Source: Endomychus coccineus (taxonomy: Eukaryota > Arthropoda > Insecta > Coleoptera > Endomychidae). From it: DNA of 64,000 bases. Both the position numbers and the translations under genes were made by a program. The DNA lies in NCBI GenBank assembly GCA_958510875.1, contig OY294068.1:27508297-27572296 (forward strand), in the 5' to 3' direction. Below are positions 1-10,899 of this stretch, one piece after another (positions within the stretch are counted from its first letter, which is position 1; each line of letters begins with the position of its first letter). The notes beneath the pieces are model-generated. The model was not told the origin of the DNA, did not search any database, and worked only from the letters and a program-made list of their open reading frames with translations.

Positions 1-470
1 TCGGTAAATATAAAATGTCTCCAAGGTTGGGGCGAACCAGACGCATTGTATTTCCTTACAAGATGGACAAGTGAGAGGAAAACAAGTATTTAGGAGGTTG
101 GGCCCAGTGAAGTCGATGTAATGTGCGATGCACTGACTCCCATTATACAAGATCAGACTGAATGATATAGCATTTTAGAAGTTAATTATCAAGTCGTCAT
201 AACTTGACGATTTAAAATTTAAGACAGTAAGATTTCGCAAGAAATGTGAGCGTATTTGTGAATATGAAGCGTTGGTCTAAGATTTCACTTTCTGTTTTGA
301 TTAAAGGCTCGTTATAAATTACGTTCATCCTATCCCCATATCTATTAAAATATATTCGCTCTTATTGAATCTCGGGTAAACGTCGATTTTCTAGATTTGT
401 GTTATGGACAATAACACTTCAGAAGTTGGAGAATAAAACTCAAATTTTACACAAAACTTTTAACATTTAA
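1..470. other. unassigned AT-rich sequence
   Basis: I see no coding, RNA or repeat signal here. It flanks the 3 prime end of the minus-strand Penelope-like element that follows and may include some of its untranslated region. Confidence 0.4.
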
Positions 471-477
471 TTTAAAA

Positions 478-519
478 ATGCTGACAAATTGTTTCACCAC
501 ACTGTGGCATTATCAAAGC
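478..519 (-). ncRNA. degenerate hammerhead ribozyme-like motif at a Penelope end
   Basis: Read on the minus strand the order is GCT, TTGATAA (for CUGANGA, two core changes), a hairpin GCCAC-AGT-GTGGT, GAAA, then C-AATTT-G followed by TC, then AGC. GCT and AGC can pair as a short stem I, and the single C-G pair with a five-base loop is the minimal stem III known from Penelope-type hammerheads. It lies just downstream of the Penelope reading frame on the same strand, the expected place. Two changed core positions make present activity unlikely. Confidence 0.45.
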
Positions 520-565
520 GAGGAGTTATCAACTAAAGCTAAATCTAAAAGTATGTCCTTAAATA

Positions 566-2275
566 TCAGGGATCAGAATGTGGTGCAAATTGAGGGATGG
601 GGGTGGATAATGGTGGGAGTGTGTTTACAAAATTGTTAACAAGCGGTGAATTATATGTGTCGATTTGATCATTTAATATTACATTATTATTGTTTTTTGC
701 GTGTTTCAAAATTTCTATGGATTCTAATATATTAAGTTTATGTCCTTTTTCCTGAATATGTAGAATATCAGGATTAAGGGTGAAATTGTGGTTATGTTCT
801 AACAGGTGATTTGCGTAATTAGAGTCTTCTTTTTTGAGCCTGTAACTTCTCAAATGTTCATTGAACCTTACGCTGAAACTGCGTCCAGTTTGTCCTATGT
901 ACAAAGCACTACAGTCATCACATCTCAGTCTGTAAACTCCAGATTTCTTTAAGTTATCTTTTTTAGATTTCGAGTTATTAATATACGAGCATAGGTTATT
1001 TGTTGTTTTAAAGGCGACGTTTTTATTCTGTTTTTTAAGGAATTGAGATATTTTTAGTGAATGTTTACCTAAATATGTTAGACATGTGAAATTTGATTTT
1101 GTATTATTATTAATTTGCGGATAAATTATGCTTAAGGCTTTTTTATTGAGTTTATTTTGGAGTATTTTATTAATTATCTTGACATTATAACCGTTATTTT
1201 TGGCAATATCTACGATTCTGTTTAATTCTAAATGGAAATTATCTTTACTTAATGGGACATTAATTAATCTATGTATCATACAATTATATGCTGCTAGCTT
1301 ATGTGATTGTGGATGTAAAGAAGTGTTGTGTATTGTGGTATCTGTGTGGGTGGGCTTGTGATAAATAGCGAAAGAAAAGTAATTATTTGTGTGTGAAATT
1401 GTCAGATCTAAAAAGTTTAAGGACTTGTTGTTTTCCATCTCTAATGTGAATTCTATATTTGGGTGTAAGTTGTTGATATAGGTGAGAAAAGAATTTATTT
1501 GACGGTTACTGCCTGTATAGCAAGCGATTACGTCGTCAACATAGCGATACAAATATACAAACATGTGCTGAAAATTGGAATTTAAAATCTTAGTTTCCAA
1601 GTAATTCATAAATATTTCTGCTAGCAACGGAGATAATGGCGAACCCATGGGGAGTCCGGTGTTCTGTTTGTAATATTTATCGTTAATTGTGAAATAATTT
1701 TGGTCTATGCAAAGTGAGATTAAACTTAATATTTCCTGTGTTATTGCCGGTAAAGTATTATTGCGGATTAAAAGATCTTCAATTAGAGTGATGGTCAATT
1801 GTGTGGGAATACTTGGAAAAAGGTTCTTGACATCAAAAGATACAAGTTTGATATTTGTCTTTAGTTCTACATCTTTTATTTTTTCTATTAACTGGAAAGA
1901 GTTTTTTATACTGTATTTAGGTTTAAAGTTTGTATATGTTGATATTATGTTGACTAACTTTTTCGCTATTTTTTGACAGGGTGCATTGATATATGAACAG
2001 ACGGGTCTTATGGGAGTATCGTCTTTGTGAATTTTTAATAAACCATAAAGAGAAGGTGGTTGAGGATTCATGTTCATTAAACGAGGCTTCTCATATTCAG
2101 TCAAAATATATTGGATATTTTTGAGAGAATTTTTAATATTTGCCTGGAATTTCATTGTAGGGTCTGATTTTAGTTCTATAAATTTTGTTGGATCTAAAAA
2201 TTGATCAATTTTTTCTAAATATGTAGGTTTATCTATTGCAATTATTGTATTACCTTTGTCGGCTATAGTGAACAC
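566..2275 (-). CDS. Penelope-like element reverse transcriptase with GIY-YIG endonuclease, 5 prime truncated
   Basis: The 569-residue frame reads as a Penelope-like retroelement protein, which copies element RNA at a nick made by its own endonuclease. It opens with an ADKGNT block usually found inside these proteins, so the true N terminus is missing and the first Met is probably not the original start. Reverse transcriptase motifs follow in order: SFDVKNLFPSIP (146-157), GLPMGSPLSP (207-216) and the catalytic YRYVDD (243-248). The C-terminal GIY-YIG domain shows GVY (446-448), a CxxC pair (452, 455), YIG (459-461), Arg470 and a candidate catalytic Glu518. Known full-length proteins of the group are longer. 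There is no internal stop, so this copy is fairly young although incomplete. A hammerhead-like motif lies downstream. Confidence 0.93.
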   Translation of the reverse strand: MFTIADKGNTIIAIDKPTYLEKIDQFLDPTKFIELKSDPTMKFQANIKNSLKNIQYILTEYEKPRLMNMNPQPPSLYGLLKIHKDDTPIRPVCSYINAPCQKIAKKLVNIISTYTNFKPKYSIKNSFQLIEKIKDVELKTNIKLVSFDVKNLFPSIPTQLTITLIEDLLIRNNTLPAITQEILSLISLCIDQNYFTINDKYYKQNTGLPMGSPLSPLLAEIFMNYLETKILNSNFQHMFVYLYRYVDDVIACYTGSNRQINSFLTYINNLHPNIEFTLEMENNKSLNFLDLTISHTNNYFSFAIYHKPTHTDTTIHNTSLHPQSHKLAAYNCMIHRLINVPLSKDNFHLELNRIVDIAKNNGYNVKIINKILQNKLNKKALSIIYPQINNNTKSNFTCLTYLGKHSLKISQFLKKQNKNVAFKTTNNLCSYINNSKSKKDNLKKSGVYRLRCDDCSALYIGQTGRSFSVRFNEHLRSYRLKKEDSNYANHLLEHNHNFTLNPDILHIQEKGHKLNILESIEILKHAKNNNNVILNDQIDTYNSPLVNNFVNTLPPLSTPIPQFAPHSDP

Positions 2276-2279
2276 TTCG

Positions 2280-3152
2280 GTAGAGAATATGGTCTAAAAC
2301 AATATACTGTGGTTATTACTGATAACAAATGGAGAATGAACCAAAAAGGATCATTTGGACATTCCTGTATTGATACAGTCATTGAATTCAATTAACTTAC
2401 GCCTTGACTAAAATTAAAAACATTGTGGATTCCATAATCAGCTGAAGTTAGACATACTGTTGAAAAAGATGCTCTTGGACCTTAGAATTGTCGTATGCAT
2501 CTCAATATATTTTGGTTGGGATTATTTTCGATAATTTTTCATGTCTAAATGGATCCATCATCTTCACTATTTCGTTGTAATTGTAAGATCATGGCATTTC
2601 CAATGAGATTTGAAAAGTGATGGTAGTGCCACTTAAGTCCCAAACATCGGTTTATAATCACTGTCGACGGTATGAATGCTCTTTTACAACTTCCTCTTAT
2701 TTATAATTTTCAGACAAAACTGAAGGATTGGTGTTAATCGTTTTAATGAAGTTGAAATTGGAAACAATAGAGCGTAGAAAACATCTTTGTTATGTTTATT
2801 CTGGGCTTAATTCAATCTGAGAAAATTGTACAGTCGCTCACTTGCGTATTTGATTAAATTAGTTATTTAATTCTCTAACTACATCAAACTCAGGTCGTCT
2901 GGAGCGCTTTATCTCAAACCTGGGGTTGAATTATTGATCATTGAAACAGTTCCCTAGATATTTGACCGTACAATTATTGCCGAAATTACCTAGCAGAACG
3001 ACACCCTCATCCTTCAAAACTTAACATTTACAGATTTATATTCTCCAGTTATCTCAAGCAAAGATAATAAGATACTTGAATGAAACGAATCCTTATGTAT
3101 CGCAGTTTGGTTATCTTTTATTCCCCAGCGGGATATTGCTTAAGAATTACAG
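2280..3152. other. unassigned sequence between Penelope and hAT elements
   Basis: No coding or RNA feature is supported. The Penelope frame is not continued recognisably upstream of position 2275, so its 5 prime part is either deleted or decayed beyond recognition. Confidence 0.4.
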
Positions 3153-3172
3153 GTATGGATCAGTGGCGGCTC
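3153..3172. repeat. left TSD and TIR of the hAT element
   Basis: Target duplication GTATGGAT (3153-3160) is followed directly by the terminal inverted repeat CAGTGGCGGCTC (3161-3172). Confidence 0.93.
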
Positions 3173-5166
3173 GTGAACTTTTTGAGAGAGCAGGCTGGAT
3201 AAAAAACGTTTTTGTAAAAATATACTCTATTCAGACAATTAATTCAACCTTTGCGCAGCGACCGAACCAGCTACTTCAGTGACAAAAATTAATTGTTTCC
3301 CAGCAAGAACCAACGTGGAGGTATAGAGTTTCTCTTGGCAAAACATTTTTTCTGTTCGTTGTTTGTTTTTTATTTTATTTGGATTTTTAATATTTTTTCT
3401 TTTTTTTGGAATTTTTCATATTTAGTTTTTTTAATTAATTTTATTAACTTTTTTTATATCCTAAAGTCTTTAGTTTGCGAAAAATGATCAATAATATTAT
3501 CATAAAATGTATCATTATGTTTTAAGTGTTTTACTAAATCTTTTTCCATAGATATTAAACTAACATTGTATGAACGATTTTGGACCACTGTATTTCGCAT
3601 GAAAGTTTTAATTCGATTGAGAGTAGAAACCAATGCCGATATGACAGGGATGGTGACTGTCAAACAAAGTAGTTTATAAAACTGAGGTAAAACTTGTTGC
3701 AAATCATTGTCTATCTGCCATGTCATATCGGCGTGACTGTCGTACTGGCCTAAAATATCTTTATCCGAGTATACAACGTATAATTCATTGTGCAGTGCTA
3801 TTTTATCAAAAAATTTATATTTAAGAACTAAGTTATCTAAAAGTGTATTGGGAAACTCTTTTGAAAAAGATTCGAAAAATCTTCTATTCGTCAAGTCGAA
3901 AAACTTCAATTCATGTAAATCGGAAAATCCAATCTCAATTTGACCTCTAATAGTATCTAAAATTTCATAAAAAAGTTGTTTTTATAATGTATTTTCTTGT
4001 CTACCAAATTACATATTTTCCTCCTTTTCGCGGGAGGAGCCTCATCAGTTGAAAAATTTTGAAATAAAATATTAAAATGAAATTCTGTATTACGGAAACT
4101 TGAAATTTTTCCAATCAGATGTTTCAAATGATCTCTTGAATTTATGTTGTAAAATTTGAAAAATAAGAACAGTTTGTTCAAATATTAATTCAAAAGTAGA
4201 TATCAAGAATAAACAAAAATTCTTCATTTTCTAAATAAGATTATTAACCAACAGCAGCATTTAATGAAACCTGATCTGTTGAAAAGTCATCACTGTTTAA
4301 TATAAAATCAAATGTTTCAATTAATTTGTCTTTATTTTCATGGATATAAGCACTGCATGTAAAATTCCATCGAGTTGGAGCATTATAGGGAATTCTGTTT
4401 CCTACTATGTTATTTAAAACTTCAGTTAGTTTGGTGGATTTGCTAAAAAAATTTGAAAATGACGATAAGTTGGAAAGGAAGTTCTAACTTCCTTAATGAA
4501 CCTGCATGCATTACTTAAAACCAAATTCATGTTGTGAGTGTAACAATGGGGGAAAATAGCCTGAGGCGAAACTGATTTTATTTTTGTTTGAAGACCGTTT
4601 AAATGTCCCGCCATTACGCAGATCACGTTAACCATAAATATATTTTATAATTGTCAGTATTAAACGATCGATTTTGAGACTTACCTGACATCACTAATCC
4701 TTTCAAATCCGGTAAAGGCCGTTTATTTGAAAAAAACACTTTTTTTTACTTCGCGTGGCGTCTCAAAACAAATACCGATGCAACACGCATGTGTCGTATT
4801 CCACACCACCGAGCGTACTGATCTGAAAGGCCGGCGGCCAAAGAAAGAACTCTTTGCCGGCGGCAGGCTAGCCTACTGAGGGTGTTGCCGTTTTAGATAT
4901 GTTCTACGTTATTTAGCAATTGGACTGGTCGGAAAAATGGCAACTGTGTTGAGCATCAGGTGTTTACTGTTTAAGGTTTGAAATATACTCTATAGAGTCT
5001 AGCCTCAGGGCACTGTTGCCAGATTAAAATAACTACTGAGAACGGGGAATTGATTGTAAAATAAAAAAATTCATTAGAGAAACAGGAAATAAAATGAATA
5101 ATGATCAACAAGATAAATTGGTGAGGAGGCTGAGCCTCCTTAGCTTCATTCGAGGAGCCGCCACTG
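3161..5166 (-). mobile_element. hAT DNA transposon, non-autonomous, with TIRs and 8-bp TSD
   Basis: Both ends carry the exact 12-bp terminal inverted repeat CAGTGGCGGCTC (3161-3172, and its complement at 5155-5166). The element is flanked by a perfect 8-bp direct duplication, GTATGGAT (3153-3160 and 5167-5174), the target-site length of hAT elements. It is 2,006 bp long and holds a broken hAT transposase on the minus strand. The 500 bp between the transposase remnant and the right end have no coding signal, so the N-terminal half of the gene is gone. Near the right end lie a subterminal palindrome (about 5124-5140) and a GC-rich near-palindrome (about 4830-4870). Such structures are common binding sites near hAT ends, though that role here is inferred. 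Confidence 0.93.
3454..4640 (-). pseudogene. hAT transposase remnant (ZMYM1-like / DUF4371 type)
   Basis: The gene reads right to left through several frames. From about 4640 it has MAGHLNGLQTKIK, then a histidine-rich stretch ending in LNLVLSNAC, a pattern of the central domain of hAT transposases. A frame change near 4430 leads into a segment with NRIPYNAPTRWNF (4400-4200). A third piece (4181-3957) carries a basic PPAKRRK tract that could be a nuclear signal. The last piece (3909-3454) contains LLCLTVTIPVISALVSTLNR and IKTFMRNT, the C-terminal hAT dimerisation region. The usual N-terminal zinc finger is absent. Breaks between pieces make a working protein impossible. Confidence 0.85.
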
Positions 5167-5174
5167 GTATGGAT
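5155..5174. repeat. right TIR and TSD of the hAT element
   Basis: GAGCCGCCACTG (5155-5166) is the exact complement of the left terminal repeat and is followed by the second copy of GTATGGAT (5167-5174). Confidence 0.93.
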
Positions 5175-5344
5175 ATACATAATACGTGTACTTAACATAA
5201 CCAGCTTAGTGGTGAAGTGCTTTGTGTGAGTGGACATAATTAATATATCTATGGTTTCAGCGTCTACGTGGTGTGGAATCATTTTGAATCTTTCTTAAGT
5301 TAAACTCAAATTCATTCTTAGACTACCAACATTCAATTTTCAAT

Positions 5345-5400
5345 TAATACTGACAAAATTTCTCCCTATACCATGACATTTTCAAAGCATGGAGTTTTTC
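5345..5400 (-). repeat. second, decayed copy of the Penelope 3 prime end
   Basis: This stretch aligns by eye with 478-530: CTGACAAA, a T-rich spacer, CCAT/CCAC, CATTNTCAAAGC and GGAGTT occur in the same order and spacing. The hammerhead core seen in the first copy is further eroded here. No Penelope coding sequence is attached. Confidence 0.4.
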
Positions 5401-5504
5401 ATATTGGTTGTGATGGTAGCAGCTTCAATAACAATTGAATACTATCCCCTGCCATATTTGCAGGGTACATTTGAATACCCTGCTGCTTGACTTGCTCTTC
5501 TCTA

Positions 5505-5730
5505 CTGTATGTACAACTATTTCCATGAAGTCTTCCATAACAATGCTCGGGATGACGACCAGCAGTGCCCTCTCATTTGAGGTCCAATGCGAAAACCGCT
5601 TCATGAATGCTGATTTTTTTATTCAGTGCCAAGAGCTACTTTACATCTCAGCAGCTCCTCATCATCTACTAAGCACATTCCTTATGTTTAGAGGGGAATC
5701 TCTTCCGAAAGATTATTTATCCACCAAGAA
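5505..5730 (+). pseudogene. LINE reverse transcriptase C-terminal fragment (CR1/Jockey type)
   Basis: The frame contains TTISMKSSITMLGMTTSSAL, which matches fragments at 8.55 kb and 51.08 kb. Read together the three look like the region just after the reverse-transcriptase thumb of CR1/Jockey-type LINEs, where a conserved LLGI..SNLSW..HI motif is usual. The rest of this copy is scrambled by indels. A 134-residue open frame (5435-5839) covers the region but is not one protein. Confidence 0.5.
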
Positions 5731-5839
5731 TAGATCAGATTGTAGTTCTCAATGTGGCGTGAATGGATTTGTGAATATCATCGGCGTAGAATGCATACTG
5801 TCAACTCGTGGTAGATCTGAAGTATATGGTGAAAAATAA

Positions 5840-6880
5840 TGGGTTCCAGCATGTATCCCTGTGAGACACCCGAGACAACATTATGCAACTTGGACAAGGA
5901 ACTAAGAATGATCTGTTGGATAGAAAATAATCTATCCATTAAAGCAGCTTTCTCCCCGATTCCAAGAAAATCAAACTAAAACTAATATAGCTAAGGATGT
6001 GGATTTGAATATCCTATGCTTCATATGTTTTGTCTTCAATCATCTTAACAGTCCATTTATAAGATATTTTGAGATATTTCTTCAACCGTAATAATTCACA
6101 ATGACGAATACATAAAAGGCAAGAATACATAAATGAAAGAATTACTCAAACTGTTTAGGAGGATGAAAATAGCCACATATAGTGGAAAAAGAGTAGCGGA
6201 TTCAGACCATCTATGACAATAAACTCGTTGTGTTCTGCGTTACACGTGAAAAAGATCTAATATACTTAATGAATAGTAACTTAACGACTGGTTTCTTTGA
6301 CTTTGTTTGGGATTCTTAGGATGAATGAAACGCTTAGATACCCGGAAAAGCAGCCGACAACATTTGTGTTACATTATTTCGGAGCAGCCTTTTTACTCTC
6401 AGATGTAGCTATTCAGAAAAGATTCATTCGATGAAAAATTTACGATGGAATCTTGTTACGAAACTCCCGACGAATTGCTTGATGGGAATATCAATTCAAC
6501 ATATACATACTTTTTTATCAAACATTTATCTCATTCACCATCCTACCTAAGAGCTATATACTAATCCTCATCATCCTTCATGAATGATGACACTCAATCA
6601 GTCTTTCAAATAACCTCTCAGAAATAATGCTTCGCAGCCATGCCAACCAAATTTACCTTCCATAATATAAATTAACTATTATAGTTGATTGTCAATAATT
6701 CAACACATTAATACAACTATATTATTCAATACAGTACCTTCTTCAAGACAGATATCACAAAATTCTGTAAAGTACACTACCAAACATCTTGAGTATATTA
6801 TTTTTAGGAATCCAGTTGTCATTTACCACTCATTCACCATTCAAGATTACTTATATAGTATCTATAAATTCTTTTTTATA
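5840..6880. other. unassigned sequence
   Basis: I can support no gene, RNA or named repeat here. It separates LINE and Penelope remnants and is AT-rich throughout. Confidence 0.35.
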
Positions 6881-7001
6881 TCAATTTTGTCTTATTGAAT
6901 GTTTTGAAAACGGGTTTATCGAATTGAAAATTGAATCTTGAATAGTAGACTCCCACGGGTAACTAATCTTGAAAACTCTTGGCTTCATCGTCACAATAGC
7001 A

Positions 7002-7052
7002 CGACTTGATGCCAACGTTTCATCAACCATTACAGGTGGTATCTTTAGGGCA
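7002..7052 (-). ncRNA. degenerate hammerhead-like motif, Penelope family B
   Basis: On the minus strand the order is CTAAAGA (one change from CUGANGA), a hairpin with ACCACC and GGTTGAT around TGTAA, then GAAAC and a downstream GTC. A closely similar string lies at 48352-48408 on the plus strand beside Penelope coding fragments. The match explains why conceptual translations of the two places look alike: the RNA motif, not a protein, is conserved. Confidence 0.5.
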
Positions 7053-7424
7053 GACTTGAGGCTTGAACTTGAACTCATCATTTTGGTTCCTGTAGCGGCA
7101 TTTATTGTGGGAAAAAACTCCACCCTGCCGTTGTGTGATCATGTGAGAAGTGGAATTTCCGAAGATACGCTTCCAAATGTTGGGAAGGTGATATCCTGAG
7201 TCACGGTTTGGATTATTTCCATAATTTCTAAACTGTCAACTGCCAAAAACATTCCAATGGACTTACTCTCGTTGTTCAATGTTTGAATCTGTAGAGTGGC
7301 GAGCTTTACGTGCAGTCCTCGGGAGCTGCCATGATTTCGCCCCCTTTTTCGGTCATAGCTAATATTTTTATTGAATTTTTTAAGTGAGATGCTATTGACT
7401 GCTCTCAAGCCGAAATGTTGGTTT

Positions 7425-7935
7425 AGTTGTCGACGACACATTCGTTATTTGGCATCATGGTCGCGAAAATCTTGTTTCCTTCCCCAATCAGTTAAATTGA
7501 TTACCTCTCAATATCCCATGGAAGTTGAATCAGGAGGTCCACTCCCGTTCCTAGATATATTAGTTAGTAGACAGTAGACAGACTGACCGTGTTTTGGGAC
7601 AATCTGTTATTCAAAATCTCACTCACACCAATAGATACCTCAATAGCCTTTCAAACCACCACCCTGCCCAAAAGCAATCTGTCATGAGCCTTTCATCTGT
7701 CTTGCCAAATGATTTCTCGTGACATTAAAAAGCCATCAAGAAATACACATTTCAAATCAACGAGAGCCACAACCCCTCCCTCACCTCTTTTACCCACTAG
7801 TTATCTTTTATATATTGAAAATATAGATCGAATTTCGAAACTCCTCAAGAACTATAATATTTCTATTCGTTTTTTCACACTTCCAAAATTAACTCAGTTT
7901 CACAAACCGAACTTCCCGACTGTGCAATAATCTGG
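7425..7935 (+). pseudogene. Penelope-like reverse transcriptase fragment
   Basis: The fragment starts at the catalytic core: VVDDTFVIWHHGRENL is the YVDD box of a Penelope reverse transcriptase with its first Tyr lost. After a frame change comes MEVESGGPLPFLDILVSR, then HTNRYLNSLSNHHPAQKQ, and last a piece ending YIENIDRISKLLKNYNI. All four occur in this order in Penelope-like proteins. The GIY-YIG domain is missing: the remnant runs directly into a mariner-like fragment near 7950. Two or more frameshifts make it a pseudogene. Confidence 0.8.
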
Positions 7936-7949
7936 AGCTTACAACAACA

Positions 7950-8300
7950 AAATATAGTTTCAACAAATGGAGCCACATGTCGAACGAATCTTTGGCTGCC
8001 GTTATCGAAATGTTGGCAGGAAAACTCATTTCATTCGGAAAATATATTCCCTAGCCCTTCAGGAATCCTGACTCCACTCCTTCTTATCTTTTTTCTCTGT
8101 GGGTATTCAAAAAGTCAGTTTAACAACAACAAACCAGAAACCGTGGCCCAATTGATGCAGAATGTTCGAGAGAAAATGGCGGCTAATCCATGTGAAATTT
8201 TCCAGCGTGTTACCACAAATTTGAGGTCCAGGTTTGGAGAGTGTTGGTGCACATCTGGATAGTGTTATCAAAAATAAATTTCTCTTTAACGTGAATAAAG
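7950..8300 (+). pseudogene. Tc1/mariner (IS630) superfamily transposase C-terminal remnant
   Basis: Across shifting frames the segment reads NGATC near 7968, ESLAAVIEMLAGKLIS, then TPLLLIFFLCGYSKSQ, and finally NNKPETVAQLMQNVREKMA. This is the order of the C-terminal half of mariner-like transposases, where QQDGATCHTS and SPDLTPLDFFLWG carry the second and third catalytic acids. Here both motifs are damaged: the Asp of QQD is lost and the last Asp is replaced. A short GGCCCACCTTGTGTATATA at 8340-8358 resembles the right end of such elements. Confidence 0.65.
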
Positions 8301-8509
8301 ATATTTTTGCTAAGATTTTCAAAAACGCTCATTTTCATGGCCCACCTTGTGTATATAAGAGAGGGTAAAATGTACCATTCTTTTCACGAATGATCTCGTT
8401 TCAGCAATGTTGTAGCTGAAATAACCAGATATCATATGGTAAAACCAACAGAAGGAATCAAGGAGATAGTCCATTTATCGAAACCATGAGGGTTTGATCT
8501 AGTTCTTGG

Positions 8510-9145
8510 TAAAACTGGGATATTACGTACAACTATTTCTATGAAGTACAACTATTCCTATGGAATGTTCCATATCCATGCTCAGGATCCCACCAACAGC
8601 ATCCTCCCATGGGACTATCATGTGAGGCCCATTGCGGAAACCGCTTCACAAAAACTTGGTTCCCTATACCGTGCCAAGAGCTACTCTATATCACAGCAGC
8701 TCCGATCTGTTCACATGTTTGAACTTCGGCTCCCAAACATACGCTGAACCTCTTGGATTCTATCTAGAAGGCAGCTATTCGTCTGATTGATGATGTCACA
8801 CTTACGAGTTCATTGACTTCTCTAGAACATCGTAGGAAGGTGGGAGATCTCTCCCTTTTCTATACATATTTACATGGTCGTTGCTTATCAGAAATCTTGT
8901 CTGTCCTTTCACCACGGACGAATCCAACTAGGCGGACTAGACGAGCTCAAACTAGTCACCCTTTCATTGTCAAGCTCGAGAACTGCCGAACCTTTATTTT
9001 TCTATTGAATAGCGAAGTTGTGGAACTCTTTACCTAGTTAACCTCCAAACCTTTAAGGAACATTTGAATGCCTATCTCCTCTGCCAACATTCCATCGCTG
9101 ACTCAGACGATGTTCTTCGAACGTTATAGGTTTCCCTCTCGTGTG
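8510..9145 (+). pseudogene. LINE reverse transcriptase 3 prime fragment (CR1/Jockey type)
   Basis: Conceptual translation in changing frames gives TTISMK, a DYHVRPIAETASQKLGSLYR segment, LEHRRKVGDLSLFYTYLHGR, RTRRAQTSHPF and LQTFKEHLNAYLL. Together these form the region from the end of the reverse transcriptase thumb to the C terminus of a CR1/Jockey-type LINE ORF2. The same family left shorter pieces at 5.5 and 51.1 kb. A small local duplication near 8528-8560 (CAACTATTTCTATGAAGTA repeated with changes) breaks the frame at its start. Confidence 0.7.
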
Positions 9146-9149
9146 GTCA

Positions 9150-10330
9150 AAATATTTAAGAAAAACTGTTGAGATGATTGCGTCGTTGCTATTAGTCACA
9201 TAGATTTGAAAATTTGCAGGTCATTTTAAAGTGATGCAAATAGAAACTGTACTTTTTCTTGAGCACGGTAACCCCCGTTCCTATTGATACCTATTTTAGA
9301 CTGCAATCTTCAGTTTTTCAAATATAATTATTGTATTTTATTGAACCATAATGACAGTTATGATGATGATAATTTGTATTTATTTCGAGGAATGATGAAT
9401 ATATCACCTTTTTCGTGAAATACGAAGAAACTGAGCATAGTGTGAATGTAGATAAAACACACGAAGACGATAAATTCGAAAAGGCGTGATGTCCAATGAA
9501 TTTTCTATCGGAATTTGAATTCAATTTTCATAGTTCTAATGAGATCAAATGGAGCATTCCAATTCACTACAGGTTTCAAGGTATCGTCTGTATACTAATC
9601 ATAAGTATTCTATTGTATTCGATATCAAGAAGGGAATAATCTAACAGTACAATGAAAACACAACAATGGAATTCCGGAATGTGTACATATATGGAAGAGT
9701 GGTATTGAAATAGATCCGATGTAACATTCTGAACTATTCAAGTTAGTGGAGATGGAAATTCCTCTCTTTTCGCCTGGGGAAGTTTGCTGTCACGTCTGTT
9801 GACATGTTAAATGGTTATCTTGCAAATAGATAGTCTCGCATTAACATTTTTTCCATTTATTCATTTCACATCTCAGGGACACTTCTGACAATTCACACTT
9901 TCTCTGAAACAAACAATTTTGAGTTGTTTAGTATTTTCTTTCCGAATCTGAATTATTCACCCTTATTCCAAAGCCTCTGTTCATCCAAACTCAAAGGAAT
10001 GAATAGTTTGAAACATTGAAAACAGTTGGAAAGAGAATTATTAGAATTACAACCAATATTTCGTACGAATTCAGTTGATTTCTTCAATTTCGTAAATAAC
10101 TGTTCCATCGAAAGTCAATTTATAGATGCTTAGGAGGTTGGATATATCGAAGAACGGCAGGCTCACCACATTTATAGAGATGAAGTCTTTAGTCAGCGCT
10201 CAATTTGGCTCATTCTGCTCGATCTCTAGACTAAAAAATCTATGGGGCCAGAAAAAATTCCACCTGCAGATTGTTTACCCTTTCATATAAGCTTGGTGTG
10301 TTTGTTCCTTTCCTGCTAAAAGACAGACAG
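9150..10330. other. unassigned sequence
   Basis: No supported feature. The open frame on the minus strand around 9318-9524 shows no family resemblance that I recognise and its composition is that of the surrounding noncoding DNA. Confidence 0.35.
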
Positions 10331-10334
10331 AGTC

Positions 10335-10412
10335 CAACCAATTCCAATGAAAGGAAAGGAGACCATTTCCTCATAATTATAGACTCATTGTACTATTATC
10401 TGTGATCTCTGG
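10335..10412 (+). pseudogene. LINE reverse transcriptase fragment, plus-strand arm
   Basis: Frames around NYRLIVLLSVISGK correspond to the NYRPIALLSVISK motif of LINE reverse transcriptases. The same motif occurs about 120 bases further on in the opposite orientation, so this piece and its neighbour can fold back on each other. It has been cut at both ends. Confidence 0.55.
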
Positions 10413-10422
10413 CAAGCAAGTC

Positions 10423-10870
10423 TCATGTTGATTTCTGCTGACGAAAGCCATGTCGCCATTTATTCACGATTTTTGAGCTCTCTGGGTATTGGATGAACTC
10501 GATGTTGATTGCTTCCTCCATCTTTTCAGAAATCACAGATAATAGTGCAATGAGTCTATAATTATTAGATACGGTCTCCTCTTCTTTTCGAATTGGTTTG
10601 ACTCTAGCAGTATACTGGCTGGAGGGAAACATTTGCATGAAATGGTAAAATAGACCAGGAAAAAACTGGTCTTAATTCTGGTGCACATTTCTTGTGAACG
10701 ACATGTGTAATCCCATCTGACCCCATAACCCTATTGACATCAAGATCAAGCAGAATGCGTCTAATTTTGTGCTAATGAAATACAATTTTGGACTTATGGC
10801 CATCGATAGCAGCAATATTGGAGGGTCTTCTCCTTGTGAATCCAAAGTGGAATTTGCTGCAAACACTAGA
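10423..10870 (-). pseudogene. LINE reverse transcriptase fragment, minus-strand arm
   Basis: Read on the minus strand from 10870, frames give KVRRILLDLDVNRVMGSDGI with HKKCAPEL, then after a frame change VKPIRKEEETVSNNYRLIAL, SVISEKMEEAIN and HGFRQQKST. These are consecutive N-terminal reverse transcriptase motifs of a LINE. At least one frameshift separates the two halves. The 3 prime end stops at the inverted partner copy. Confidence 0.65.
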
Positions 10871-10899
10871 GCAAAAAGGCTGGTTGACTTCTTCTTGTG

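Noticed and set aside
4005..4050. CTGATGA and GAAAA on the minus strand in the hAT transposase
   Set aside because: The pair lies in coding sequence (DEAPPAKRRK) and the part between cannot form a proper stem II.
7139..7441. A 100-residue minus-strand protein
   Set aside because: It overlaps the plus-strand Penelope VDDTFVIWHHG box and has no domain of its own.
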